This document shows positions 1 through 11,500 of a stretch of 64,000 nucleotides of DNA, one piece after another. The translations under genes were made by a program, and so were the position numbers. A model generated the notes under the pieces. The model ran no database searches. It had not been told where the DNA came from and saw nothing but the letters and a program-made list of their open reading frames with translations. Source of the DNA: Agelas oroides (Eukaryota; Porifera; Demospongiae; Agelasida; Agelasidae); assembly GCA_949130485.1 (NCBI GenBank), contig OX422186.1, forward strand, positions 1,343,313 through 1,407,312. Reading direction: 5' to 3'. How positions within the stretch are numbered: position 1 is the first letter of the stretch; each line of letters starts with the position of its first letter.

Positions 1-1100
1 ATTGGGCGAACGTGAGCGAGCCCCACACTAGTGAGTTGAATCGAGATTTTTCATATAATATCTGTCGTACGTCGTTCCGTATGTTTTTGACGCTGTAATT
101 TAACGCAATAGCCGCGGGCCGCGTGCGGACGTAAGTAAGATTTTCGTACAACTTGGCAGCCAGCTAGCTCCAAGGTTACTTTGATTATGAAAGGCATCCA
201 GGAAAAGTAGCTGGAGCGTGCACACTTATTGAACAAAGGATAGCCTAGAAGTTGTGTCGCTATTAAACAGTTGTGTAGAGAGGCTGAAAGCAGAAAGCGG
301 CAGAGACCCTCCTTCGATCCATGGCCAGTGATGGATGGCAAACCCCATCTGCTGTTTCTAAGATGCCTCAAGTAAGGACTATGCATGACAAGCCAGGCTG
401 TGTTTAGACTTAGCCAACACTTAGCCAGAGTAGTAGATGCTTAGGTTACACTGAGGGCTGCATTGTATGGTACGTATACCACCCAATGACAAGCTAGTCT
501 CTGCAACCACCTTCTATAAGCTGCACTTTTGTAGAGAGTAGAGTGACGAGCTTTGTTCAGTTACATGCAACGCCACCTGTGTGCTGTGATCTGACACTTC
601 ACTGAAAAGCCTTTGATATATATAAAGTGTATTGCTTGCTCACGCTCGCCCCACAATGTTCTACATTCGCCTAGTTTATCAGAGAGTCGGTTGACTCTCT
701 ATGTAGGGATGGCGCCGACGCGCAATATATGCAATACTTAAGCAAAAGCCGTATAACTTCACCACAAATACGCTAAAAGATTATTTAAGCGCCCAAGCTT
801 CATCTGTGAGTGCCTTTGTGATCAGCAAGACTCATAGTTGCCCAAAAGCCACGCGGAAGACAGTTAAACACAAAAGTGTGCGGTAGCAAAAGTGCCATTT
901 TTAGTATTCTTTCTTCTTTCTTTCTTCGTTACGACTTTTGTTCAAACAACGATAACTCAAAAACGGTTCAAGCACAGCACGAAACGGATGCTCATCACAG
1001 CGCGCAGCTTCCCAGCTAGAATCTGATGAAGGCTCACCACTCTCCGGAGCTCCGTACCAAACTTTTTGAAACCAATGTTATTACATGCTTGGAACCACTA
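1..1100. other. Window start, repeat-like, no gene recognised
   Basis: GGGCGAACGTGAGCGAGCC near position 4 and its near-complement GCTTGCTCACGCTCGCCCC at about 635-653 suggest an element of about 650 bp. A related phrase GCTTGCTCAGGCTCGCCCC occurs at 46953 and 57357. Confidence 0.4.
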
Positions 1101-1221
1101 CTAAACTGTCAATGCCGTTTCAAGTTTTGGGGTTTTGGTTACACTTAAAGAACATTTATAATGTTTTTTAAGTCTTGTCTAACTGTAACAGAGATTAACA
1201 GCAAAAAAAAAAGTACAGAAA

Positions 1222-1815
1222 CAAGACTTATAAAACATTAAAAATGTAAAAAGATGTAGGGATGGCATGCCAAAAAGTATGCAAACAAGGTAGGGATGAT
1301 AAAATAGTGAAGGTAAATTTACAAAGCCCTATCCCTACATCTTTTTACATTACAGTTGCAAACTAGTGTGAAAATGATGCAGGGATGAGGCTTTTTATTT
1401 TATTTTTTATTTTTTAACTGAACAAATTTCTTATATCAGGTCATCAGAAGTAGCTAGTAAGCTAATATAAACTGATAACCTACAAAGACAAAAGACAAAA
1501 CTAAAACAAATTTACAATAGCACGTTTAAAAGCAGGTAAGGTAGAAATAGCACTAACATCTGAAGGTAAACTATTCCACAATCTAGTACAAGAGGGGAAA
1601 AATGAGTTTAAATAAAAGTTTGAATGCGCACGTGGCTGTACCATGGAGCTGGAGTTAATAGACCGAATAGAGTTGCCATAGGGAGTGGATCTAAAAACAG
1701 TGGGGGGGCTTTGTAAATTTACCTTCACTATTATATCATCCCTACCTTGTTTGCATACTTTTTGGCATGCCATCCCTACATCTTTTTACATTTTTAATGT
1801 TTTTTAAGTCTTGTA
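1222..1815. mobile_element. Foldback element enclosing a retrotransposon tail
   Basis: Arms at about 1222-1345 and 1705-1815 are inverted copies (AAAAAGATGTAGGGATGGCA..., ending in AACAAGACTT / AAGTCTTG). The interior holds the RT fragment. The family recurs at 63227-63478. Sequence to about 1104 (CTAAACTGTCAATGCCGTTT) is also shared with the outer flank of the 63-kb copy, so the full element is longer. Confidence 0.75.
1501..1773 (-). pseudogene. C-terminal fragment of a CR1/L2-like reverse transcriptase
   Basis: The frame contains FFPSCTRLWNSLPSDVSAI and LPAFKRAIVN, the conserved tail of CR1/L2/Jockey RT proteins (compare the RLPLLWNSLPS tail of the ORF at 14512-16086). Only about 65 codons of the family remain; the first 25 codons of the open frame belong to the surrounding foldback repeat. 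Confidence 0.75.
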
Positions 1816-2034
1816 TATATGTATATATGAAAAGTAAGCCTAGACATACATAGTCTCACAAGCCAGACGTCTAGACTTAGTCTCGTGCCTAGCCCGCGTG
1901 TGCCTCCCTTCGAGAAACTGTCTGGTGAACGCGAAGTCGAACGGCCTCGTTCCCAGGCCTGAACCAACGAAATACTAGTATCCCTGCACTGCATGTAGCA
2001 AAGCGGTGAGAAGCAAGCAGTGAGGAATCCTGCC

Positions 2035-3800
2035 AAGTTTTAGGTGTCAAAAATGGACGCATGCAATCTGCTGTGGTGTTTACTCTGCTGAGCATCGAAG
2101 GCTGGGTGAGCATGAAGATGAACCTTGGTATTGTCCTGGCTGCATGATGACTGAACAGCAGTTCTTTGACGCGTTAATCAGTGTTTGTTGTGTATATGCT
2201 AGCTTTACCATTAACACCAGTAATAGATCTCGCCTCTCTTGGAGCCCAAACCTACAATTATACATTTGAATGTCGAGAGTAATGCCGAAGTTGGAAGAAG
2301 TGAGAGTATTGCTTTCTGAGGCCAAACACCCCCATTATCTTGGGAGTACATGAGACTTGGCTTGATGAAACTGCTACTAGATGGGGAAGTCAGCATCTCA
2401 CGATACTCTCAGTTTACAGAGCAGCAAAGGAGGAGGTATGCTGTTTACATGTCTGAAAGCTGTCATTGTCAAAGGAGAAGAGACCAGTATCACACCATAG
2501 AACCTATCTGGATTGAGCTATACATCTGAGGAAATGTGTCATTCTGCTTTGGAACATCTACATACCTCCAAATGCCAATACATCCACACTGGAAGTTGCA
2601 TGATAGAAAGAGCCTCATAGAAGTAGTCCTAATCAGCTAATGGGAGATATGAACTGCAACTGGCTGTCCCCAAACAGGCTAACTGTAGCCTTGTTCCCAG
2701 GAGAGCCTGGGAATGAGGCTACAGTTAACTGGTGGTCTAAATCTAATCGTAGAGGAGAACAACCTGAAGCAGCTTAATTCTGTACCCACTCGAACAACAG
2801 GAAACTCACAGACTCTAATTGACCTCTAGCTAACCCAGACCAGTTTTCTTCTACAGGTGGTATTTACAGGGAGTGACCACTTTATGATTCATGGAGAGCG
2901 TGAGGAGAGGGCTTCAGAGTGACTACTGTCAGAAGCTTCAAGAAGTGTAACAAGGATGCCAGACCTAGACAGGGCACCTGGCATGTAATGGAGATGTTTT
3001 CATCATTTGACAAGATATGGGATTATTGCAAGAAGCTCTTTTTGGAAGTTGTAGGAGAGCATGCCCCACTGCATGGTGTGAAAGTCAGGATGAAGATAGA
3101 GTGGATTGATGACGACATACACAAGCTGATGAGAGCAAGGAACTACTATCGAATGAAGCATCGGAAAACTAAATTATTGGAAGACTGGAAAGTATTCGAG
3201 GATCTGAGAAATGAGGGTAGAAAGAAGTTGCGCCTGGCAAAGGAAAGGCACTACACATCTTTGTGCCAAAATAAAGTCTTTCAAAGCATCCAAAGAAAGT
3301 AGGGAGACAGTTAAATTCTGCGCATGGACATAAGCATCACAGCAAAATCACATGCCTCAAGGGGGATGGGATAACCCTGATCACAAACACTGTGGACATA
3401 GTCAATAAGCTTGCCAGTCACTTCAGCTATCTATATACCAAACTTGGCTTCCAACCAACATTGCATCCCAGATGCCTAGATCAGTTGATACTTCCTTCCA
3501 GTTTGCAATGATGAGGATGTCCTCAAAGCACTGTGCTCTCTAGATGACACTAAACCAACTGGACCAGATGGGATCACTTATCCATCAGCAGCCATAACAT
3601 ACCTAGACTCAAACAATTTACTGTCTTCAGCTCAGTTTGGTTTATGACCCCACCATAACAATCAGGATGTTTTGTTAAAATCAGTTGATGATTGGAAGAT
3701 GGCCTTAGACAGAAATAAGTTAGTGGGAAATGTGATGATTGATCTGAGCAATGAATTCAGTTGTTACCATCACTATCAGCTTATATCCCAAATGAAATTT
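2035..3800 (+). pseudogene. Decayed CR1-like non-LTR retrotransposon: PHD-like finger, endonuclease, RT
   Basis: Frames must be switched several times. 2050-2140 gives a PHD-like piece (CQKWTHAICC ... GEHEDEPWYCPGC). 2560-2690 gives endonuclease traces (IHPHWKLH, and VVLIS near the Asp-Met-Asn site) and 2730-2825 ENNLKQLNSVPTRTTGNSQT plus LIDL. 2919-3301 is one open stretch of 127 codons for the endonuclease-RT linker (WIDDDIHKLMRARNYYRMK, then YTSLCQNK). 3515-3590 has ALCSLDDTKPTGPDGI and 3600-3790 SAQFGL, DVLLKSVDDWKMALD and VMIDLSNEFS, cognate to RT motif A. A 48-bp MITE sits at 2680-2727. Dead copy. Confidence 0.75.
2680..2727. mobile_element. 48-bp mini foldback of the same family, inside a dead retroelement
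   Basis: TAACTGTAGCCTTGTTCCCAG and its near-complement close to a 3-bp loop. It interrupts the endonuclease region of the decayed retroelement at 2035-3800. Other solitary ends of this family lie near 1880, 8308, 11780, 49977, 52490, 59636, 61927, 62420 and 63083. Confidence 0.65.
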
Positions 3801-4086
3801 TAAGCCGTACCCCATGTCATTGAGTTGAAAGTGTACAACTTGCAAAATGTTAAATGCAGATTCATACAAAGTGTTGTTATTTGTACATCAAAAGTAATAG
3901 AGCTACTCCAGTGAAACACATCCCAGCGAAGAGCTAATAAGCACACCACAGTAATAAAGCTAGTACATACATCACAGATGAAAATTTTGATGGTCGCTCT
4001 GTCTTCTTGCTCATAACTAAACAACGCCACTACCTGTAAGTTACCAACCTACTTATATGCATAAATTATGGTAACACATTACTTAT

Positions 4087-4165
4087 AATATACCAGCCAG
4101 TATGAAGCAAGTAGCTAGCTACAGTTATTGTAGCTAGCTACTTGCTTCATACTGGCTGGTATATT
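4087..4165. repeat. Perfect 37-bp-arm hairpin
   Basis: Arms 4087-4123 and 4129-4165 are exact complements (AATATACCAGCCAGTATGAA...) around a GTTAT loop. First of three hairpins in 360 bp. Confidence 0.95.
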
Positions 4166-4297
4166 TTCAAGATTTAGACATGATGGATTTATCATAAAAG
4201 CAATGCAGGGATTCGCTTTTAATATAGAAGCACATGCAGTAACCAGACAACAAAACTGATGAGCTAGCACATGCAACCACATTTGGAGTGACTGTTA

Positions 4298-4382
4298 GTT
4301 ACTACAGACAGCATACACTCAGCTGTGCTGTTATATTACATATTACAGCACAGCTGAGTGTATGCTGTCTGTAGTACGTAAC
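4298..4382. repeat. 34-bp-arm hairpin
   Basis: GTTACTACAGACAGCATACA... at 4298-4331 pairs with 4345-4382 (the right arm has a small insertion near its end); loop of 13 bp. Unrelated in sequence to its neighbours. Confidence 0.92.
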
Positions 4383-4407
4383 TTGGTGTGTTATTCCTAT
4401 TGAAGTT

Positions 4408-4447
4408 ATGCACTAACCACTAGTAAATTTACTACTGGTTAGTGCAT
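4408..4447. repeat. 20-bp-arm palindrome without loop
   Basis: ATGCACTAACCACTAGTAAA at 4408-4427 against TTTACTACTGGTTAGTGCAT at 4428-4447, with a single mismatch. Confidence 0.92.
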
Positions 4448-4695
4448 ATCTTCCTTAAGAATAACATTATACCAAGACTGACAGCCAGAATGAGAACATA
4501 CTACCATAAAACTGTACAGCATTTGCCTATATACAACAACAAAAACTACTGGGGGGAAAGGACACAAGTAACTATAGTGTGTACGTACATGGTTATAAAT
4601 AAAATCAAAAGTACAATTTGTAGTTTGCACAAATCAAATTCGAAACAAAGAACACTACTGCTAATTTTGCACACAACCTAAACATTTTTTTTGTA

Positions 4696-5462
4696 CCGTA
4701 GTGTCCCGCTAATACGCCCCCTTCGAAAATACGCCCCCCCCCCCCCTCTTTTCCGCCAAAGTTCCTGCACAGGGTAGTTTCACTCGTTATAACGCCCCCC
4801 CGGTGAGCGTCTTCTGGAACATCAAAACTACACGTGCTTACTATACGTTGCAAGTGCATTCAGTAAGACTATAGTAGTCGGTGAATCTTTTGTAAGTTTT
4901 GTGGCTTTTAGAAAAGTCGGTTAGATGTTCCAAGTTTTAAGCTGCTAGTTTAGCAAACAGGTTTATCAGTCTGTCAAGGTGTTTTTGTTTCCCTCTGAAG
5001 ATGTACACGCACGGAACCACGAGTCCTTTCCCATCAACTTCAGAACGTCTTCTGTCACCATTGACGATGCAAGTCATCTCGCTGCCACTCTTGTGCAAGA
5101 AATACCAGCAGACTCTGGAAATTTCCCGTGGTACATGACCGACAGTGTTGCCGTTCTTGAGGACAGCTACAGCGAAGTCGTCGTGAATGTTATTGACCTC
5201 GCGTTGAACTGGCAGCTCTTCTCCGATGTAGGGAGACCACGCAGCTTTGTAAACGTGATGTCCGCGAACAGTACTCTCGATCCTGAAAGTCGTCGCCATA
5301 GTTAGTTGGAAGTGTCCTAATTGCGTACATAGCACTTGCGTAAAATCTTTTGGGGGGGGGCTTATAGTCGAGACTAATTGCATCCTCGAATATAAGCCCC
5401 CCCCCCACTTTAGGCGGGATGTAGTGTACAAAATGGGGGGGCGTATTAACGGGACACTACGG
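4696..5462. mobile_element. 767-bp TA-flanked inverted-repeat element carrying the HIRAN-like ORF
   Basis: Ends are CCGTAGTGTCCCGCTAATAC and its near-complement TATTAACGGGACACTACGG, flanked by TA at 4694-4695 and 5463-5464, as expected of Tc1/mariner-type insertion. Subterminal C-rich and G-rich runs (around 4735-4752 and 5351-5359) and repeats of the pattern AATACGCCCCC follow the ends. The body carries the minus-strand ORF at 4937-5299. Confidence 0.8.
4937..5299 (-). CDS. Intact HIRAN-like domain ORF inside a short TA-flanked element
   Basis: A 120-aa ORF from ATG at 5299 to TAA at 4937. Its order of motifs (HHVYKAAWSPYIGEEL near 14, then [20 protein letters not shown] at 53-61, a WYFL helix, VPCVYIFRG near the end) is that of the small HIRAN-like fold, which in the SWI/SNF ATPase HLTF binds single-stranded DNA 3' ends. 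In sponge and cnidarian genomes such stand-alone ORFs are common near repeats. It fills about half of a 767-bp inverted-repeat element. The frame is open upstream to 5494 but that part crosses the repeat end. No transposase is present, so any role in mobility is unproven. Confidence 0.7.
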   Translation of the reverse strand: MATTFRIESTVRGHHVYKAAWSPYIGEELPVQREVNNIHDDFAVAVLKNGNTVGHVPREISRVCWYFLHKSGSEMTCIVNGDRRRSEVDGKGLVVPCVYIFRGKQKHLDRLINLFAKLAA

Positions 5463-5582
5463 TACTTTCTGAGTGCTCTTAAGTAACAGTCCACATTTAA
5501 AATTGTATACTATAACAATCACTATTAGAGTTCTAAGACAGATTATACTACTGGTTTGGCACAGTGATTTTCTATCTACTGC

Positions 5583-8500
5583 TTATTCTTCCCTCAGACG
5601 TTTTAGCTTGTCTCTGTCAATATTTCCACCAGTCAGCATCAAAACAACACTGGAATGGAGAAAAGAAAGAGAAAAAAGGCAGAAGGACACAATGGCTCAT
5701 TGATGAGCTTGTATTTTGGTTAGCAGATTTTGCCACTAATCTTACTTCTTGCCCTGAAGGTGACTCCACAGATTGTGCAGGCATGCAGCAAGGGTTATGG
5801 CACCTCCCCCTTCCACTACAATTCCCTCCTTGTCCTCCAGCATCAGGATTCCCTCCTTGATGTGTTCCTCCTTCACCACTTCCATGTGTAGTTTCTCAAA
5901 ATTATCCGTGTATCGACGCACAATCTCGAAAGAATTTCCACCAACCTGTAAATTCCAGAGAGTATCAATTAAGGGAAACGTTTTCTCCAAGCCATGATTT
6001 TTGAGTATTAACGGGAACTCTAACATACACACTCTTGGAAGCAAAATGTACATGACATAGCTAAGCACTGAAGCAGGACTCTCACCATGGGCACATTTAG
6101 GCCATCAGCAAGGGTGGCAGGGTTTGAGTCTACTTTCACTGGTTTGCCGTTTTTGATGGCTTTTGTGAAACTTTGGCACCATTCTGACTCCACAGCCTGC
6201 AGGGAATGATACATGTTGTGTTTCATCACTCTATGATTTCTTCCCTTGCAGAATAAGGCCACACAAAGTTAATTTCCTGTTTCTGGTCCTACAAGTCACG
6301 GAATAAATGTGATTTATTTGATTGGTAGCTGCTGGTATTCTCAAACTATATTTCACAGGGTAATTATTATTATTTTTTTGTTGTTGGAGAAAGACATAGA
6401 TTGTGATCCAACCGGGATTGAACCTGGGTCTTCTGAACTCCAATCAGATTCTCTTACCAACTCATTCACTGAAGTCCTCGCATTGGAGCATATGAATGAT
6501 GGTATATATTACCTGAGCACTGTTTGATTGTATGCTGGATCTCAAGGCCTTTACTCTGCATAGTGAGTACTGATGTACCCACAGTCACGTATCAAAGTAC
6601 TTGCTTCACCAGCATAACTGGACATGCATGACAGCAGCCAACTCAGTATGTACCATCATAACCTGTTTGGGGGCGACCAGAAACATCTCTCCGGAAGGAA
6701 AGAGCTTGCAATGTTTTTGTTTTTGTATGGAAAGCTTATATGCCAACATATTCCTTGATGCACAGAACATCTAAAGTATGAACAATCTAGCCCAACGTGG
6801 TTAGCCAAATTACACCACCAGCAGTAGGCAATAGAATCTCAATGCCTAACTGCATTGTGTCATACTAGAAGACATTTGCACTGGTCTCAGTCCCAGAATA
6901 CTAATGTAATATTATAGATTGTTTGTAGGCTTGATTGCAGAGCTACAAACAAACTTACGAAGATTTTCATATCCGGTTTGAAATGCTGGATGACAGTGAC
7001 CATGCCAGCAAGCAGCCCTCCTCCTCCAACGGGAATGACTATGGCATCTGGCTCCACCCCTAGCTTGTCCATCTGCTCCAGCACCTCCAGAGCAGCCACA
7101 CCCTGTCCAGCCAGGATGGGTAGATCATTGTAGCTGGGATGAGGGAGTGAAAGTCGGATTATTTTGTGATAGTAGCTTGGTTCAGCTATCAGTTTGCAGT
7201 ACATCTAATGCTGTTCGTGATCTACTGTTGGCGGCCTCAGATGTAACATAATGCACACCAAAAAATGTGCTTACCCATTCACATATTGCAGCCCCTCTTC
7301 CTCTGCTTTCTTGGTGGCAAGATCCTTTGCTTCCCCAATGTCTTTGCCATGTTGAATTATCTTGGCATTGCATGCTCTGCTCCGCTCCACCTGCATGGTT
7401 TGAACACAGCAGTATAGTAGTACTAGCAGTGTACATATTTTGTTTGCATGAAGTGACTTATTAGTTTGAGCAAAATACATAAATGCTCACATAATTTATA
7501 CTATAAAATGTCTACCCTTGCCCTCATCATGCTAAATACAAGCCTCATTACTAGCTAGATATGAATGTCACTGCCAAGTATGCTTGCCTTAACTTTCGGA
7601 GCACTGGTTGGGAGGACCACTGTTACTGGGACACCGAGCTTCATGCCATAGTATGCTAGTGCCAGAGCATGGTTGCCAGCAGATGCTGTAATCACTCCTC
7701 GCTGCTTCTGCTCCTGGGTAGGTGAAGGTGGGAAGGTTTATTTGTTATGTTGGCATACCCTAACAACTTGCATGTAGAATCTGTTGATGTTGTGCTTACA
7801 TTGAACCATATACTCTTTCTGTGTGTATGTGTGTGTCATCTTCTCACTCATAAATGCTAACTTTTGTGATGCCAGTAACTAATTATTGCTTCTTGTTGTT
7901 CTGGGTACATGCTCATGCATATTAGCACTAATGTGGATATTTTTGTGATAATTGTATCATTGGTCATTTGACATATAATTATTGTTATCTACATGCATGC
8001 AAAAGAAACAACAACTCTCTAATGGTGCATAGATCGTCTTACTGGTGTCAGTTGCATCAGTGTGTTGCATGCTCCCCTTGCCTTGAAACTACCAGGTGAT
8101 GGATAAAGAACAGAATGGTATAGCTTATGACTTTGTATATAACACTCTAAAGTGATGTTCTAGATATGCCATTGTACAGAGTGACTTGTATACGCCATCG
8201 TGTTGGCTGAGTCATCTGCACGTCATACAAATGAAAATGTTATTATCATGTTGAACTCTCTAGCTGTTGAATTTCAGATTTAATCAGGAGGGATTGATAC
8301 CCTAGTCTCGTTCCCAGGTCTTGCGCGCGCGTTCGTCGCTTGCAGTGTATATAGTACGCAGAAGGCCGGCCGGGTCCATTTTATCACGTGATGCGTGCCG
8401 CGAGACGTCACGACCATTCAGTGATGTAATAGATGAGCTCGCGCACTGTTTAGCGTTGAAAGAGACCCCCCAGAGATCACAGTGATGGCTCATATGCGAA

Positions 8501-11500
8501 ATTACCTAAGTGCTAAAAGTCTCGGCAGCAAAAGAGCACAAACTGCCATATTTAACTGGATAGTATACTCAGATACATTGGCCACATCGTGTTACTAGGT
8601 CAAACCGTAGATTATAGACCTATGGAGAAGGGATTGGAAACGCACAATTTGTCCGAAGCGCGTTGCGGTCACGTGATCTACAAATGGTGCCTGCGTCTCG
8701 CACCTGCCAGAGCTCTGGTGCAGCGAAGCTCCACCTAAAACTGCCGATTATCTAGTGCGAGTTTTTCTTCGCTGCTAAAGCATGTACAGTACCTGGAGAA
8801 TACCCGTAACTGCGAGGAAAACGGTACATTCAGTACCGGCATGATAGCAGTACTTTCACCCGTCATTCCCTCCGCTGTTACCTACAATCGAAAAATGCAG
8901 ACATGAAGCAGTACAATTATTATGTTCGATCTGTGTGGGGTATGTACAGCTTGTAGGTGAAACTTTGTTGGAAAGACTACAAAGCCAAGTATTGGTCGTG
9001 AAGGCTAAAATCTGAAGTGTATATTTGTGTAACTAAGCTCTGAACGCTATTGAAGGTTTCTTAGTTCAATCTAGACATTCACCATGTACATAGGTACCAT
9101 ACAGAATAATTGGAATGGTTGTTGCATTATGAATAGAAAACTTGACAAAACCACCAAAAACGACATTATTTGCCTTCGAAAACGAAACAACTCTCATGAG
9201 CAGCGCTTCTGCATCCTCGAAGGTAAATTTCATGACTAAAATAATGCCTTGGAAGCGTTACTAGCCTGGTACGTTATCACGAGTTCGCAGTACTTCAGTA
9301 TATGCTGTGCAGGTAGGCCAATCTCACTGTACCACTGTAACGCGCTTAGCCCCGTCCACAGGCCCCGCTCGATAAATCGGGAAAAGGGCCTGATCACACA
9401 TGCAAAAATTCACGTATGCGCTCTGTCATGTCAGTAGTCTTAGACGAATCATGCACGTTCGTACATTACCATGCAATTACTAAAGTCTTGACCTTCTTCT
9501 TCGTCTTTGTAACCTACTTTCTAGGAGAGTATCCCTAGTTAGGCTATATAGGGCCGGGTTGGAGTAGTAGTGCGTTCCGGTGTGCATGGAGTTGGTCTAG
9601 AAAGTCCACGATGTACACCGGTGTTGCGTGGTCCTTAATCCATACACAGCCGAGCATGACGTCGACAAAGCGGTCCGGGTCCAGGGTAATATCCGGGAGT
9701 AGCGATTTCCGAGGGTGTATATGAGAGTAATTCATGGCGGCGGGTGGAGAGGGAGGGGCAGCGCAAGATGAAGTGGGCGGAGTCCTCAGGTGCAGTGAGA
9801 CACAGCTTGCAGGTGGAGTCGCCGGGGGCTGTGCCATTCATCCTGCGTCGAAACCTCGAGGCGTGAGCCTCCAGGCCATCACAGCCAACCGGCGTTCTAA
9901 CTGGTGGGAGGGTTTACCGAGACCACGTAACTTAGTAACGTTGTTCCAAGACTCATTTAAAAATGGGAACGAGGCTACCTGAGTTTTTGTAGGCCTCGAA
10001 ATTCAAAAACTTAGGGTACATTTACGCTTGATAGGCTACTACTCTCGCTTCCCTGAATTAGTGCATAGCTGTAGTCGCTTATTGGCAAGATCTGTTCACT
10101 TATTCTGTAACGCCATTGTCAACAGTAACTGGTTACACACGTGATCTTACGTAGGGCATGTGCTGTAACATAATATGCTGACTCAGGACCTAACGTTCAC
10201 CGAAAGCCTATCTGCATGCGTCATTGAAACAGTGAGCTCTCAAAGTGCTTCGCTGTACTTACGTTCCATAGACCGCGGTCGGCCTTGCCACTCAAAATGG
10301 CGGCGTAGTACCCGGATTTCCGTTTGGTTACGTGAGGTATTACATGAGTTTTATAGTCTATCGTACGCGCGCATGACATGTTTCAGGTTCTCCCAACTCC
10401 ATTTGTGCTTATCTCTGCAACACGGTTACACAGCGATTTGCTATAGACCTTATCCGCGCGATTCTACAAGAGACTGGCAGATGGAATTTCCAGGAAGGAA
10501 CAAAAACAATACTCTGTTGTCATGGGATGGATCCGTTGTCGTTTATCATCTCCGCCATCCTATGTATTCGTGGAAGCAGATCTCCTCACCACCGTCCAAA
10601 GCATGAACTGAATATCACTCTAGCCACATCAGAGGGTCGTGTTCCCTCGGCTGTGTAGTGGCCATTCCTATTTTTATAATTTTCCTCTATAATTTTTGTT
10701 TACCTCCACTCTTCTTTCCTTTCCATTCCATTCTAGAGTCACATTCAACCTTCTACCCCATAGAAGGGGGCTTATATCACATTTTTATTGCCAGTCACAT
10801 ATTTCCGTGTATAAAAAATCATTTGTGATACGTCATTCACTTCCGGATGGCAAAAGCGCACAAATGCCCATTAGCTGTGTGTGTAAGGTGTACGTGAGAA
10901 GAGCGGTAGCGTTTCGTTTCTTTTGATTCTCCGAGGCCCCAAACTTGCGGGGATTGTACGAAAAAGCTATCAAACGACACAAACGGTAGGCGAAAGCTCA
11001 TACTGTCATAGTAGGATTTGTGGAAGGCAGTTCACTATTGGTACTACCTAGGGAAGCTACAGCTTGTAAAAGCGTTTGAATGGTTTATCTACTCGATAGT
11101 GAGCTAAGATGGCTTCTGCGTCATGGATATACTCACTGTACTCTTCGCCCTTTGCCATACTACATATCAATCCGGCTGTAAAACAGAGCGCTCTTCCCTC
11201 CTTTTACAATTTGCCATCCGGAAGTTAATGACGTAATCTCAAAATGATCGTACGTGGATAAGGTCTATAGCGCTATATACTGAGTGTGACGTAAATGACG
11301 TCGGCGGCACGCATCACGTGATAAAATACCACTAATACTGATATGTGCACGCTGGCGGAGGAGTTTTCACAATCGTAACACCTACCTCCCAACACCTTCC
11401 ATGAGACAGTCTTTCTTCAAGTAGATATTCATTGCTGACAACAACCAGGATCTCTGTGTTGGTGGCGGAATAGTATTAGCATTAATTTTAACAACTTGAA

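Noticed and set aside
10175-10606. 143-codon plus-strand frame
   Set aside because: Overlaps a dispersed repeat and an inverted-repeat element end; no recognisable domain.
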